From NCBI GenBank assembly GCA_028456385.1, contig JALNQF010000081.1, positions 118,359-182,358 of the forward strand: a stretch of 64,000 nucleotides of DNA, given 5' to 3'. A program made the position numbers and the translations under genes. Every line of letters starts with the position of its first letter. Positions within the stretch are counted from its first letter, which is position 1. This DNA is from Ophiosphaerella korrae (Eukaryota; Ascomycota; Dothideomycetes; Pleosporales; Phaeosphaeriaceae). Below the pieces are notes generated by a model. That model worked only from the letters and a program-made list of their open reading frames with translations, ran no database searches and had not been told where the DNA came from. Below, one piece after another: positions 53,593 to 64,000 of the stretch.

Positions 53593-54807
53593 ATGGATGC
53601 CCGCAGTTATATTCAGAATCAACTCTTTGATATTGTGGGCATAGCCAAAGCTGAAGGACTAAAGCTTGGCAATGTCATGCCGGCAGAAATAAAGGAACAT
53701 TTCACTGACATGGCAGCCTTGAAAGAGGCACGGAGATATATCAAAGAGGCCGACGACCGCGAAAAGCGTCTCCAAGATGATGTCGAGAAATTAATGGTGG
53801 ATTTGAAATCTAAGCAGGCTGAGATCGATAATTTACCTGACGAGTTCAAAGCGTCAAAAGTTGACCTCCAACAGGCTCAACACTGTGTGAATTACTACAA
53901 AAAACTTCAACATAGTTCACAGGAAAGAATTGAGCGGTATCAGCGCCAATTAGTGGAGGCTCGTAAGGCGCAAACCGCCGCTGACGATGATGCGCGCAGA
54001 ATACAACAACTTGAACGTGAGCTGCAAGACCGAACAGCGACTATATTCAAACTCGTAGCCGAGAATCGCATAATAGCCGAAATTCAGGAAACTCAGCGGG
54101 AGGAAAATAAGAAGATACTTGAGGAAAAAGACGAGAAGATTGACGTTTTGACCAATTATGTAAACATGATGGAGGTAGAGAAAGACGAGGCAGTACAGAA
54201 TATTGAGTTGACTGCCGAAACATATGATTCCCTTATAGAAAAAATGGGGCACGAGTCCAACGCAACAGCGGATACTCTGCATCGCAAATCTGTAAAGCTT
54301 ACTCGACATATTGAGTCAAATAATCAGCTTTACTCCGCGATTGTTACGCAGATCGGCCCTCTGCAACGCTTTTCTGGTCACATTATCAATATACTGGATT
54401 TTTACCAAAGACTCTTCCAAGCCTTCTCAGATGCGAAATCAAAATTTGACTCCAACATACCTCAATCACTACACGATATGCTGGATGCGGCACATGACGA
54501 GCTCGACCAATTTCAGCGGGTCTCAGACGCTGTGCACACTGAAGGCTTAGCACAGGAGACGGTTGTCAATCAGATTAGTGCCATGTTTCAAACTGCAACG
54601 CTCATATACAACAGCCTAGAAGCTAGCACAGATGAGTTTTTCAAGATTCTAGGACGACTGCACGAAAATCCTGACACATGGTCATCAATCAGGGACTACT
54701 TGGATGGTCGTGCTAGCACTGTTTCAGTTCAAACTGATAACAAGACTCCCACGCTAAGCCCTTCGTCAATATCGGACATGGTGAAGCGTTTCGCTTCCCC
54801 ACGTTAG
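53593..54807 (+). CDS. Coiled-coil protein of unknown function
   Basis: Intronless, 404 residues from an ATG with good context (CATCATGG). Residues about 40-210 are a long heptad-rich coiled coil (EKRLQDDVEKLMVDLKSKQAEIDNL and LERELQDRTATIFKLVAEN), with Glu/Lys/Arg-rich composition. Residues 230-370 look helical but globular (GPLQRFSGHIINILDFYQRLFQAFSD). The last 35 residues are Ser/Thr-rich and probably disordered (TVSVQTDNKTPTLSPSSIS). No catalytic or targeting motif is seen. The frame is intact, unlike its right-hand neighbours. Confidence 0.7.
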   Translation: MDARSYIQNQLFDIVGIAKAEGLKLGNVMPAEIKEHFTDMAALKEARRYIKEADDREKRLQDDVEKLMVDLKSKQAEIDNLPDEFKASKVDLQQAQHCVNYYKKLQHSSQERIERYQRQLVEARKAQTAADDDARRIQQLERELQDRTATIFKLVAENRIIAEIQETQREENKKILEEKDEKIDVLTNYVNMMEVEKDEAVQNIELTAETYDSLIEKMGHESNATADTLHRKSVKLTRHIESNNQLYSAIVTQIGPLQRFSGHIINILDFYQRLFQAFSDAKSKFDSNIPQSLHDMLDAAHDELDQFQRVSDAVHTEGLAQETVVNQISAMFQTATLIYNSLEASTDEFFKILGRLHENPDTWSSIRDYLDGRASTVSVQTDNKTPTLSPSSISDMVKRFASPR

Positions 54808-55204
54808 ACACTTCAAATCTTATTTGGTGTTTATGTCAAGGTCATTGCTTGTATTAATGTTTCTTAGATCTAGTAGTGTGTCGGAAGACCTAATTATAAC
54901 ATCCTACTTCGAAAGAGTTACAAAATACCAAATACTGTGCTTCAACATCTCTATGTAGAGAAATATACATCTTGTGAAAAGGCACCGGGCGCGACTCAGT
55001 GTGCTTTTGGCCCACCCTCAGGCGGTTCACGAGACCTGGTGAAAGTTTGACTGTGCAATCAGAACCTTTAGGCGGCGGGCCCAAGCTGATCACATCACAT
55101 GATGCCCCAGCTACTAGAGATATTCTTCCTAGCGTATCGTGATTCCACAAAAAACTCGCCCTTCTACATAGGAACATTGTTCTCCATCCAAAGCACTGAA
55201 CAAT
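54808..55204. other. Short spacer
   Basis: No supported feature. Promoter region of the following gene. Confidence 0.45.
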
Positions 55205-56701
55205 ATGCCTGAATCAATCTACTCAAGTATGAACCGCAAGCGCAAAGCTACTGCTGGAGCAGTGACCCACGATACTCAAGCACGGGACACAAAAAAGCAC
55301 AAGGCCTACAGACCCATGGCTGCCTCAAACTTACGGAGAATGGCAGTCTATTTTGAGGATACAGGCGCCAAGTATGGTTCTTCCGGTGGACACCAGTCCT
55401 ACCATAGCGGCAGTGGACATGGCGGTTACCAAACTCCACCAAAGACCGTCACACGACTGGCTAGATCCAAGACCACAAATAGTACGCGTATCCACCTCTC
55501 CGCCGCAGATCGCGAGGCGAGAAAAATAGCAAAGCAACGTCTGGGAGCGGAGCAAGTGGCCTTTATCATCCTAGCCCGCGATAACTACGAGCTCATTCCA
55601 GGCTCCGATCCTTCATACTCTAGCACATACCGGAAGCGAACATGGACTGAAGTACAAGTTATGTACAACAAGAAATTTGGGACAAACTTGGTCATGCAAT
55701 CGATCGAGAAGCGATGTAGAGAACATCGAGATAGATGGTTGGCAAAGCATCCAGACCATCCAGTCGACATTGTGTATATGAAGGACCCAAATGCAAAGAT
55801 CCCAGATGCACCAAGGAAGAAAACCCAACGGGTAAAGAAGGTTGATAAGGTGAAGAGAGAACATGATGGGTTCGAGAAGGGCGAACAGGACGCTGGCGAT
55901 GTCCACGAAGGCGATTCTGATATGTGCGAAGCTAATGACACTAACGGTAGCGATCATGAATTCACTGCACCAGAAATGATAAATACAAGGCTGAACGTGA
56001 GTGGATGGGTCCCTCCCGATTCAATCCGCAATCGAGCCGATATCCAATACTACTTCGGCAAGGATGATGGTTCGACAGATGAAGAGATGATGTCTGGAGT
56101 TGATGATAGCAAAACAGATAGTGAAGATATCGACGATGAGGGCACTGGTACTGACAGCACCAACACCGGGTCGGATGATTCTGATTCTAGAGAGAGTAGA
56201 TCCGAAGAATATGAAGACGAACACGGCTCCTTTCTATCTGCAGAAGAAACGGAAGTTGAAGGCACCGATACCGAACTCACCAATTCACCGGTCATGATCG
56301 CACCGGAGTTCCAAGGCACAAACTAGCAACCAGTCGGTCTATCTGACATCCCTGATATACTTCTCGAAACTCTATGCACAGCATCCGGCCTAGCCCTTCG
56401 AGGATTCTCCAAGAATAGGTCGATAATTATCGATTTGGCGCGCACTTCGAACGAGGCTGTCAAACTGTAGTTCCAATGCATCCGGATCAAAGATACGGAG
56501 GAAGAGCTAGAAATGGAACTTTCAGAGATCTTTCATTTGTGTGCGATTGCGATGCTGATGGAGGATGACCACTTCCGCAGCGTTGTCATGGATGCGTGGC
56601 GTGATGCGTCTGAGAATGGCGCTGTGGTTGAGGCCGACCCAAATGACCTCAACCTTCTCTTCAACATCACTGATGCCGAGGACTCGGCGAAAGCTTATTA
56701 G
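55205..56701 (+). pseudogene. Basic/acidic nuclear-type protein with C-terminal reading broken by two TAG codons
   Basis: The first open part (55205-56326) codes 373 residues: a basic N-terminus (MNRKRKATAG, KKHKAYRP), a central Trp-containing helical region resembling a Myb/SANT-like fold (RKRTWTEVQVMYNKKFG then SIEKRCREHRDRWLAKHP), and an Asp/Ser/Glu-rich tail. After the TAG at 56324-56326 the identical frame stays open and coding-like (LSDIPDILLETLCTASG), meets a second TAG at 56468-56470, then continues (IKDTEEELEMELSEIFHLCAIAML) to TAA at 56699. Both stops follow the CAG-to-TAG route expected of RIP. The 373-residue product may still be made; the longer protein was probably ancestral. 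An intron removing both stops was not found. Confidence 0.55.
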
Positions 56702-57270
56702 GTTAGGGAAATATATGTCAATGGCTTGGCGGATTAGATTGCCGACTCAAATGGTTATCACAAAGATTTTGTAAGCATAATTGAGAAACTAAAGAATGTT
56801 GGAGGGTCTCCTAGCATGTAAGCACTGGATAGCTGCCTATTTTATCATGCTCACATATGAGAAATTGGTTATGGTGTTAAGGAAAGTTCGCGGTTACAAC
56901 CTAGTGTGGGTTTGATAGTACAGAATGAATGGGGTTTAGAAAGGTTGGGGAATTGTTGGATAAACTTTAATTTGAAAAGCGTTCATCCAATTTCAGTGTA
57001 AGAGTGATCTACTTACTGCCTAGTAGTTACTTGTGTGGGTTTCGATTAGTGGTAACAATATCTTTTGCACAATGTGTAAACTCTCTAGGCTTATCTACGA
57101 ATCCCTGCCTTTATAGGGTACGGTCATAATACCTATTTTGAATAGGGTATAGTGTTTATATAACCTAGTGAGGAAATTGAAATGACCAATATGTTATATA
57201 AATCTAGTCGTATACAAAAAAAGCTGCCAACTATAATATAGCTAGAATTTCACTTATGCGCCAACTTTGT
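56702..57270. other. AT-rich spacer
   Basis: No supported gene. The AT content rises toward the repeat block. Confidence 0.5.
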
Positions 57271-57780
57271 CTAGAATTCCCTTGGGCGAAACACGCAGTT
57301 AATGCCAACTGTCTGGCCCGACAACTAAATCGCATCCTCAACACAATGCGCTCGAATGGCGAAATCCGTTGTGAAGCAGGTTTGCCAAGCTGGTACATTC
57401 GAGTTCCACTCGTGTATCCAGCTCCCAATGTTACCACATTGGCCACGCAAGTTATCTAGCAAGCCCCGACCCTAATCGCCTGGTCCGTCAGAGTGAGTGA
57501 CCCAAAATTCGTTAAACCATTCATCGGGCATCACCCTCCAGTCGCATTTAGTTGGGCGACGCTTTTCAAGCATTGCGTTCGCGTCACGCTCAACTAGGTT
57601 GGAGGACAGGGCAGATTCGTGAGGCGATGGAGTGTCTGCAATCAGTGAATCCCAAGACCCATAAGCGGAGATAGAGCTACTGGGGTCTGTCTTATGCGTC
57701 CCAAATCCTTCATCAGTCGAGGCAGATGTGAAGGTGGTAAGGAGAATGACAGAGGCCGCGAAGGCATTAGGGAACCGCAT
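57271..57780 (-). pseudogene. Small secreted cysteine protein gene interrupted by two TAG codons
   Basis: From ATG 57780 a signal peptide (FPNAFAASVILLTTFTSAS) is followed by a pro-region with a VERDANAMLEKRR dibasic site and then CDWRVMPDEWFNEFW. The direct reading stops with TAG at 57474-57472 after 102 residues. In the same frame coding-like, Cys- and Trp-rich sequence continues (QCGNIGSWIHEWN, WQTCF, AHCVEDA) past a second TAG at 57327-57325 to TAG at 57273-57271. The processing site and Cys pattern suggest a small secreted protein related to killer-toxin-like or effector-type proteins; the family is not certain. I describe it as broken and give no repaired version. Confidence 0.5.
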
Positions 57781-58640
57781 TTTCTATAAAGTCAGTCGCG
57801 GAGTTATGAATTCTTTGCTCAAAAGGTGGCTTACCTAGAAATTGAGCAGTAAAGACTATAGAGTTGTTGGAGCACGGTTATGCTGACTTGTATGCTAGCT
57901 GGACTGGTTTGGGGGGGGGGGGGGGATTTGAAGAGGGAGGCGCCTCTATTTATTCTTTCTCTTCATACGCTGAGCAAGAAATTTGAAATTTGAGAAATAA
58001 CTCCATGCCTAGAAGCGACGTGAGGAGCATGAACTTGTTACCACCCTAATCCAAGATATGGTAAACCTATTGTACAAAATAGGCTGGGCAATATAGCAAA
58101 CCATGGATTAAATGAAACGCGCTATCCTGAATAGTTTAAGCGCAAAGGCTATGCATAGGTCCCTCTATGCATGGACTTTTATCGGTTCAGTTGAATGACA
58201 GTTGAACCTAGTTGTGATTATTAGGTGATGCAACAAAACTTACCTGCTAAACCGTGTACAAAACTACCCTATATACCCAAATTTGCGAGGTATGAACAAT
58301 TGAGTGGATCCGAGTTGTGTGGCGTGGTAATAGTACCAAAGGCATTCCGAAATATGTGAGGAGAATACACTCGGGCCGTATCTTAGAGCTGAATGCAAGA
58401 TGGCTGACTAACTAATGTCCTGGCGCCGTACGGTACCTGACAGCCGGAATTGGATTCCCTACTTTTGCAAGGCTGAAATACAAGGGGGGTCATGAGCGGG
58501 TTATTAGCGCGGTTCATGAGGCTGTGCACTGATATTTCAGCTATGCTGTTTTCTATATAAATTACTAACAAACACGCATTTCATTACTATTTCGTGTGCC
58601 CGCTACCTACTATTATTACTGCCTAGCACCGCTCCTTTAG
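57781..58640. other. Spacer grading into the repeat block, with G homopolymer
   Basis: A run of about 15 G lies at 57912-57926, in a CT/GA-rich context. No supported frame. From about 58,600 the composition shifts sharply to AT. Confidence 0.5.
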
Positions 58641-58960
58641 ACCTAATATACTTCAAGTAGTTATTAGTACTAATTTTTTCCTCCTCCTCTATTACGTTTT
58701 GTTGTAGCTCAGCCCCTATATAAGGGAAACGCTTCGATACTTAGTATTTTAGTAGCCTCTGGACATTTTCAATAGGATTTAAATTAGGCGAGTTTACTAG
58801 CTATTTGTTAGCCTTATCAATGCCTATTGTCCTAAAAGCTACTGTAGTAGCCTTAGAGGTATAGATTCTATTATTATCCCCTCTATATAGAGTAGCTGCC
58901 TACTCTTAGCTAGTTAAGCGCTCTAAAAAGCCTAAATATAAGGTAGGATTTAAGATATAT
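58641..58960 (-). mobile_element. Tc1/mariner-type transposase relic
   Basis: On the minus strand the frame reads DNNRIYTSKATTVAFRTIGID, one TAG, then VNSPNLNPIENVQRLLKY, a stop, and VSKRFPYIGAELQQ. The spacing DN-x-x-x-x-(H/Y)TSKAT ... NSPDLNPIEN-(V)W is the C-terminal half of the DDE domain of Tc1/mariner transposases; the first shown Asp and the Glu/Asp of LNPIEN are the last two catalytic positions. Two in-frame stops and the W-to-Q change show it is dead. Terminal inverted repeats were not located. Confidence 0.8.
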
Positions 58961-58975
58961 ATATATATATATTAG
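58943..58975. repeat. (TA)n simple repeat
   Basis: A short alternating AT tract inside the degenerate block. Confidence 0.7.
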
Positions 58976-59279
58976 AATTAATAGTTCCTTTCTTTAATAG
59001 CTATTCCTTTTAAAAGTAGATAAGAGGGCCCTTTTAATACTATTGTTATAAGGTAGCTAGAAGACAATAGTACTTGCTATAGGCTATAGGAGATAGTAAA
59101 GGGATAACGAATAGTATTTTAATCTAAGTACTACTAGTATAGGAAAAATAGTACTTACTTTACTCTGTTTGCAAGTGTAGAGCCTTTTATACGCTAGAGT
59201 AGCGCATTAGCCCTACTCTAGACTAATACTATTTAATGTTATAATTTCTAGCGTATTGGCCCTGCTTAGGACTAGTACT

Positions 59280-59720
59280 AGAGTTCCTAAGGATCTCGAG
59301 GTATTCCGAGGATATAACGGGGTTACTTAGGTCGACTTCCTTATAACCTGTTAGGGTGTTAGTAGATTAGGAGGTAATAACAAAGGCTTGTATTGTAATT
59401 AGTAATAACTATAAACAATAGTTAATTTGTATGTATAATGTTAAGTATTAGCGTTTTAGGTTAAAGATTAGATTACTAATACTATCCTAATAATGCGTAT
59501 TCTTATTATCTATATACTTGTACTAATCTATTTATACAACACTATAGATTACTACTAATCTATTTACACGTAACTATAGATTACTACTACGTATCCTAGT
59601 TGTAGGTAGTCTCCTAATTAAGGTTGTTACCCTACTTGTCCTATACTTTGTTAGCGTCTAAATTAGGATTAATTAGTTCTATCTTAATTTCTCTTGTTAC
59701 GCCTATAATACTATCTCTTC
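59280..59720 (+). repeat. LTR-like segment, left arm, inverted relative to 63.5-63.95 kb
   Basis: This segment, read forward, matches the reverse complement of about 63,500-63,950 along its length. Examples are TTACTAATACTATCCTAATAAT near 59,480 and GTCCTATACTTTGTTAGCG near 59,640 against their mirrored, RIP-differing versions. It contains tandem CTAATCTAT/ATAGATTACTA sub-repeats, as the right arm does. Its size and its position beside a Gypsy pol suggest an LTR. Confidence 0.65.
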
Positions 59721-60559
59721 CTCTAAGTAGATCTTAGTTTACCTATCCTAGGGCTAAGGTTATTAATCTAGTTTCTTTATTAATATTAAGCTCCTTATCT
59801 TCTCTTATACTTACTAAGTTTACTTTTTATTATCTTTAGTTAGTAGATTATATATTACGCTATAGTATTACTATATTCCTTTATTCTTATTATAAGTCTT
59901 TAAATCCTCTTATAGATTATATTTCTTTAAAATATAGTAAGGCTTATAAAGCGTATATTTGTACTAATACTTATTTATCTTATAACTTTTCTAGTATATC
60001 TCTAGTAGAGTATAGGTTAATAATACTTATTTTTATATCTATACTTATTTACAATAGAAAGAGCTATTAACTACGCTTAAGATAAACTATTTAAATAGAT
60101 TATAGTAGCTAAAGTAGAATATAATTAGATTCTAAGTATATAAGTAGAAAATTATACCTATTTAGTTTATCTTTATAAGATAAAGGCCTTAAATAATAAG
60201 AAGTCTATTACGTAAGCTACTTTTATAGAGTCTAAGCTTAATTTTAAAGCTATAGTAAAGGCTACTCTATTTCTTATTATATTAGACGTTCTTATTACCT
60301 CTTTATCTAGTAATAATAGTGTTAATTTTCTCTATTTACTATAAGGTAGTCTAGAGGATTTTAACTTTAGAACTCCTCTAGTTTCTTAAAGTAGTTAAGG
60401 TTATCTCCTAGCTCTTATATATTTTCTTATAGTTTTCTTTTTTTATTTATACCTATCTATTTTACTAGGTAGTAGTTCCTACTATTATAAAACTAATATA
60501 CTAGGATTTCTTTAACTTCTTATTCTTCTTATTCTCTATATATATCTACTTTATATACT

Positions 60560-62300
60560 AGTAGTTCAACGTTTTATAGTACTATTTTAAGTAGTACTAC
60601 GTAGAAAGTTAAGTATATCTTTATCTTACTTAGTAGCTTTAATTTAAATATAACTAGTATAACTTCTTTTTTAACTTTATATAGCTTAATCTTTACGTAG
60701 TTAAGTTTTAAGCTTAGTTATTTACTTCTAATATTTTTTTATACTAGCTATACTTTCTCTCTCTTTTTAAATTAAGGTCTCTCTTTATACTTTTTATTAT
60801 AGTACTTTACTATTTAATTATATAGGAATTCTATATTTTATCTTAGTTAGTTATATATTTCTTTTAGTCTATTTATAAAGTTTTCTCCTCTTAAAGTCTA
60901 AGATTCTATATTTCTTAGAGTTCTATATATATTAGGATTAAATCTATAGTTTATAAAGAAAAGTAATACTCTTATTACTATATTCTTTGCGCTATTGTAT
61001 ACTAATTGTACTATAGGTAGTAGCTATACCTAGTTGTTCTAGTTGTAGTTAAAGTAGTATCTTAAGTACTATTCTACTATCTAGTTTATTTATTCTAATT
61101 ATCTATCTATTTATAAGTAATATACTATTAATATTACGTGTTATATTTCTAATTATACTATTATCGTTCCCTATAGTTTTAATATAAATTGTATATCTTT
61201 ATCTATAATAATCTTATCTAGTATACTATATTAGCTAATTATAGTTATTAAAACCTAGTATATAGTAACCTCTATTCTACTTTTTTCTTTATATAGTTTA
61301 AAGTATAAATACTTTATAAGCTTATCTACTATTATTAAGATTCTATTATATTTAATTCCTAATATTAGGTCTTTTAACTTAGGTAACTTCGTAATAAAGT
61401 CTATTATAATTGTTCTCTAAAGTTATTCTAGTACTTTAACTAGTTATAGTATTCTATAGAGTACGTATCTACTATATTTATTTCTATAGTATTCTATATA
61501 ACGTATTCTATTAGTAAAGCGGCTATATTACTAAGACGGCTACTCTAAAATATACTAAAAAATCGAAAATTTAATATCTAATATCTTAATAACTATACTA
61601 TAATAACTTCTAAAAATTTAATAGATTAAAGATTATATATATAGTAGTAATCTATAAAATTTTTAAAGCGTGCAGCCTAGTAGTTCTTAAGATAGTAAAA
61701 TTTTCTATAGTAAAAAACACTTTTTCATTAATAATATTAAATAAACTAGGCTATACGTTCTAAAAATTTTATAGATTACTACTTTATATATAATCTTTAA
61801 TGTATTAAATTTTTAGAAGTTATTATAGTATAGTTGTTAAGATATTAGATATTAAATTTTCGATTTTTTAGTATATTTTAGAGTAGCCGTCTTAGTAATA
61901 TAGCTGCTTCGCTAATAGAATACGTTAGCTTATCTTATATTTTATTAATTTATAGTAAAGAGTATTAATTCTTACTTATAATTACGTTAGTTTTTCTAAA
62001 ATCTATATAAGGTATTTTTTTATTTATTCCTTTCTTGTCTACGAATATAAGTCTATATACTACTAAGGATTTAGATTCTTATATCTATCCTTTCTTTATT
62101 GCGTTTTTAATAAACACTTATTTAATTTTAGATTCTTCTTTAGTTTTTTAGTAGACTAGGCTCTATCCTACGTTTTTTCCTTTTTCTAAGTCTATTACTA
62201 AGTTCTATAGTTAATATTCTTAATCTTTATTCTTTCTAGTTCTAGTATAGAAAGAGTTGTCTTAAACCTAATAGGTTCCTAAAATAGCTTTTAATTATAC
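60560..62300 (-). mobile_element. RIP-degraded Ty3/Gypsy pol (reverse transcriptase, integrase)
   Basis: Minus-strand translation gives three recognisable blocks in the correct pol order. Reverse transcriptase at about 62,130-61,970 reads FVDKKG...PYIDFRKTNVIISKN (family: FVKKKDG...CVDYRKLNAITIKN). The integrase core at about 61,402-61,130 reads DFITKLPKLKDLILGIKYNRILIIVDKL and later IIIDKDIQFIL (family: SDRGPQF). The integrase C-terminal region at about 60,800-60,570 contains KNIRSK..SLKLNYVKIKLYKVKKE and FYVVLLK. Stops are frequent (TAG, TAA). A palindromic DNA element is nested between reverse transcriptase and integrase. The gag region, probably near 62.4-63.4 kb, is too decayed to read. 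Confidence 0.8.
61501..61925. mobile_element. 425-bp palindromic MITE nested in the Gypsy relic, TA target duplication
   Basis: Left arm 61501-61681 and right arm 61744-61925 are near-perfect inverse complements of about 180 bp each, separated by a 62-bp centre. Ends read ACGTATTCTATTAG and CTAATAGAATACGT, and the dinucleotide TA flanks both sides (61499-61500, 61926-61927), the Tc1/mariner target-site signature. There is no coding capacity. Arm differences are few despite the strong decay around them. Confidence 0.85.
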
Positions 62301-63499
62301 TTAGTTATTAAGGATACTTCTTTATTATATAATGTATTCTTTATATTTCTATAAACTTCTTTAATATAAAGTTCTTTATAGCTCTACTATTAATTATTAA
62401 CTATACTTTTCTTCTTTAGTATATACCTATTTTTATAATATATAAGCCTCTTATACTTTCTAGCTATTCTTACTTAAGTTATTTTATAAATTATCTATCT
62501 TTCTAGAGCTATAGCTCTACTTTAAGCTTATATTCTTTATATTTTAGATATTTATTATATGTATATTTATACTATAGTCTTCCTTAGATACATTTCTTAG
62601 ATAGTTTTAGTCTAGGCCTTACTACTATATATCCTTCTTCTAGTATTATCTTCTATCTTTAGATATCTTTTACTAGAATTACTCTTATATAGTTATATCC
62701 TTTTCTTTATATAAGCTATATATAGTTATTTACTTTAGGGTTTCTATATATAATATAATTCTTATTTAAGTATAATAACTATAATACTTTAAAGTATACT
62801 AGGTATTTTAGATCTATTATTATATTGTCCTCTTCTTAGTATTTATCTTTCTTAGGTATCTCTTTTATTAAGATATAATATACTACTAGTATTCTTAGTA
62901 TATAGGCTTTATTAATCTATTATATTTTTCTTATAAGAGACTACTATTCTCTTTATATAAGTATTCTTTTTACTATAACTATATATTACTATATCTATTC
63001 CTAAAATAGTATAAAATTTATTTCTTTAAAGTTACGTTCTTTTTAGTCTTTATACGCTTCTTCTATACTTATAACTAGTAAGTATTTCTAAATAAATTTC
63101 TATTATTTGTTTTATTCCTCTATATCTATTATTATATAGCTATTATAGCTATATATATCTAGCTAGGTATACTTTATACTTTTTATACTATTCTATTTCT
63201 TACTTTCTTATAGTCTTTTAGAAGAAGCTATAGTAGTTTCTTTATCTAGTACTAGTTCTTTAGCTTAGATTAATAGAATCTAGGGCTCTTCTCTTCTTAA
63301 GTCTTCTATTAGTAGGTCTATTACGTAAGTTATTTCTTCTAGCTACGCTTTTATTCTTTCTTTTATTACTACTACTTTATTCTTCTATAAGAACTATCTT
63401 ATATCCTACTTACTAAAAAGATATATATAGTAGTTATCTTTATAATAAAAGGTCTAATAGAGTATTATATATTATAATTCTTTACTCCTATATTATAGG
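62301..63499. mobile_element. Unreadable 5' part of the Gypsy relic (gag/protease region)
   Basis: AT-rich, nearly free of CpA and TpG, stops in all frames. By position upstream of the minus-strand reverse transcriptase it should be the gag and protease region of the same element, but no zinc knuckle or protease motif can be read. Confidence 0.45.
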
Positions 63500-63950
63500 T
63501 GTAATAGAAGAAATCGAGATAGAACTAATTAGTCCTAATCTAGGCGCTAACAAAGCATAGGACGAGCAAGGTAATAACCTCGATTAGGAAGCTATATATA
63601 ACTAAGACACCTAGGCTAATCTATAATCTATAGACTCTTAGTAACTATAGATTATAGATTAGGGTAATCTATAATCTACTAGTCTTAGTAACTATAGATT
63701 ATAGATTATAATAAGTATATAGTTAGTAGAATACGTATTATTAGGATAGTATTAGTAATTTAATCCTTTAACTATAGAACGCTAATACAAGATAGTTATA
63801 AAATATCTTCTATTATTTATAAGTTATTGTAGATTACTACCTAAGCTTTTACTATTAACTTGCAATCTACTAATACTCTTAGGTATTAGGAAGTTAACCC
63901 TAGTAACGCCCTATAATACCTTGCTAATTTAGTTATTATAAGAAGTAAAG
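63500..63950 (-). repeat. LTR-like segment, right arm, inverted relative to 59.28-59.72 kb
   Basis: Reverse complement of the left arm along about 450 bp, with several internal copies of a palindromic AATCTATAATCTATAG unit near 63,610-63,710. For a minus-strand Gypsy element this is where the 5' LTR is expected. The window ends shortly after, so its outer border is not seen. Confidence 0.65.
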
Positions 63951-64000
63951 CGTAAGTAGCGTATAGTCTAGCTAATATAATAGTAGAAAGTTTAACTAAA

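Noticed and set aside
58383..58571. Possible tRNA-like B-box near 58,440-58,460
   Set aside because: A GGAATCCAATTCC-like stretch recalls a Pol III B box, but no cloverleaf with matching acceptor and anticodon arms could be built.

Overview
This window looks like a filamentous ascomycete chromosome (Pezizomycotina, most likely Dothideomycetes/Pleosporales). The sequence basis is: genes split by short introns (about 50-60 nt) with GTRNGT donors and CTAAC/CTGAC-like branch sites; fungal gene families (Atg27, carboxypeptidase Y, feruloyl esterase C, STAND-type N-terminal domains); and transposon relics with the stop-codon and TpA load expected of repeat-induced point mutation (RIP). The class-level placement is inference.

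Layout. 0-13 kb is gene-rich: a cut-off gene, a zinc-ribbon-like protein, 40S ribosomal protein S18, a conserved unknown, the ribosome-maturation factor Sdo1/SBDS and vacuolar carboxypeptidase Y. 13.4-17 kb is an island of eroded DNA holding a truncated gene and a LINE ORF1 relic. 17.3-32 kb has secreted or accessory genes (small Cys protein, secreted S10 carboxypeptidase, alpha/beta hydrolase, feruloyl esterase, sialidase-fold hydrolase), a STAND-type N-terminal/ubiquitin-like protein, and an Arl3/ARFRP1 GTPase. 32.7-48 kb carries an N2227 methyltransferase, proteasome chaperone Pba4, an alcohol-dehydrogenase-type oxidoreductase, Atg27, long tRNase Z and an SDR, with a 262-bp MITE at 35.1 kb. 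48.5-54.8 kb has a crystallin-like small secreted protein with no ATG, divergent fibrillarin and ribosomal L17 genes, a GPI-type GH128 glucanase and a coiled-coil protein. From 55 kb genes decay: two adjacent genes each carry two in-frame TAG codons. 58.6-64 kb is very AT-rich, almost lacks CpA/TpG, and contains a Tc1/mariner transposase relic, a minus-strand Gypsy pol relic, LTR-like segments in inverted orientation, and a 425-bp palindromic element flanked by TA.

Functional themes. Ribosome production is over-represented (S18, L17, fibrillarin, Sdo1, with tRNase Z for tRNA maturation). Vacuole/autophagy/Golgi traffic is represented by carboxypeptidase Y, Atg27 and Arl3. Extracellular degradation is represented by FaeC, GH128, the sialidase-fold enzyme and the S10 peptidase. 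I found no obvious secondary-metabolite cluster, CRISPR, rRNA or confident tRNA. The most informative features are at the repeat borders: gene decay next to the RIP-marked block and non-autonomous DNA transposons with recognisable ends.
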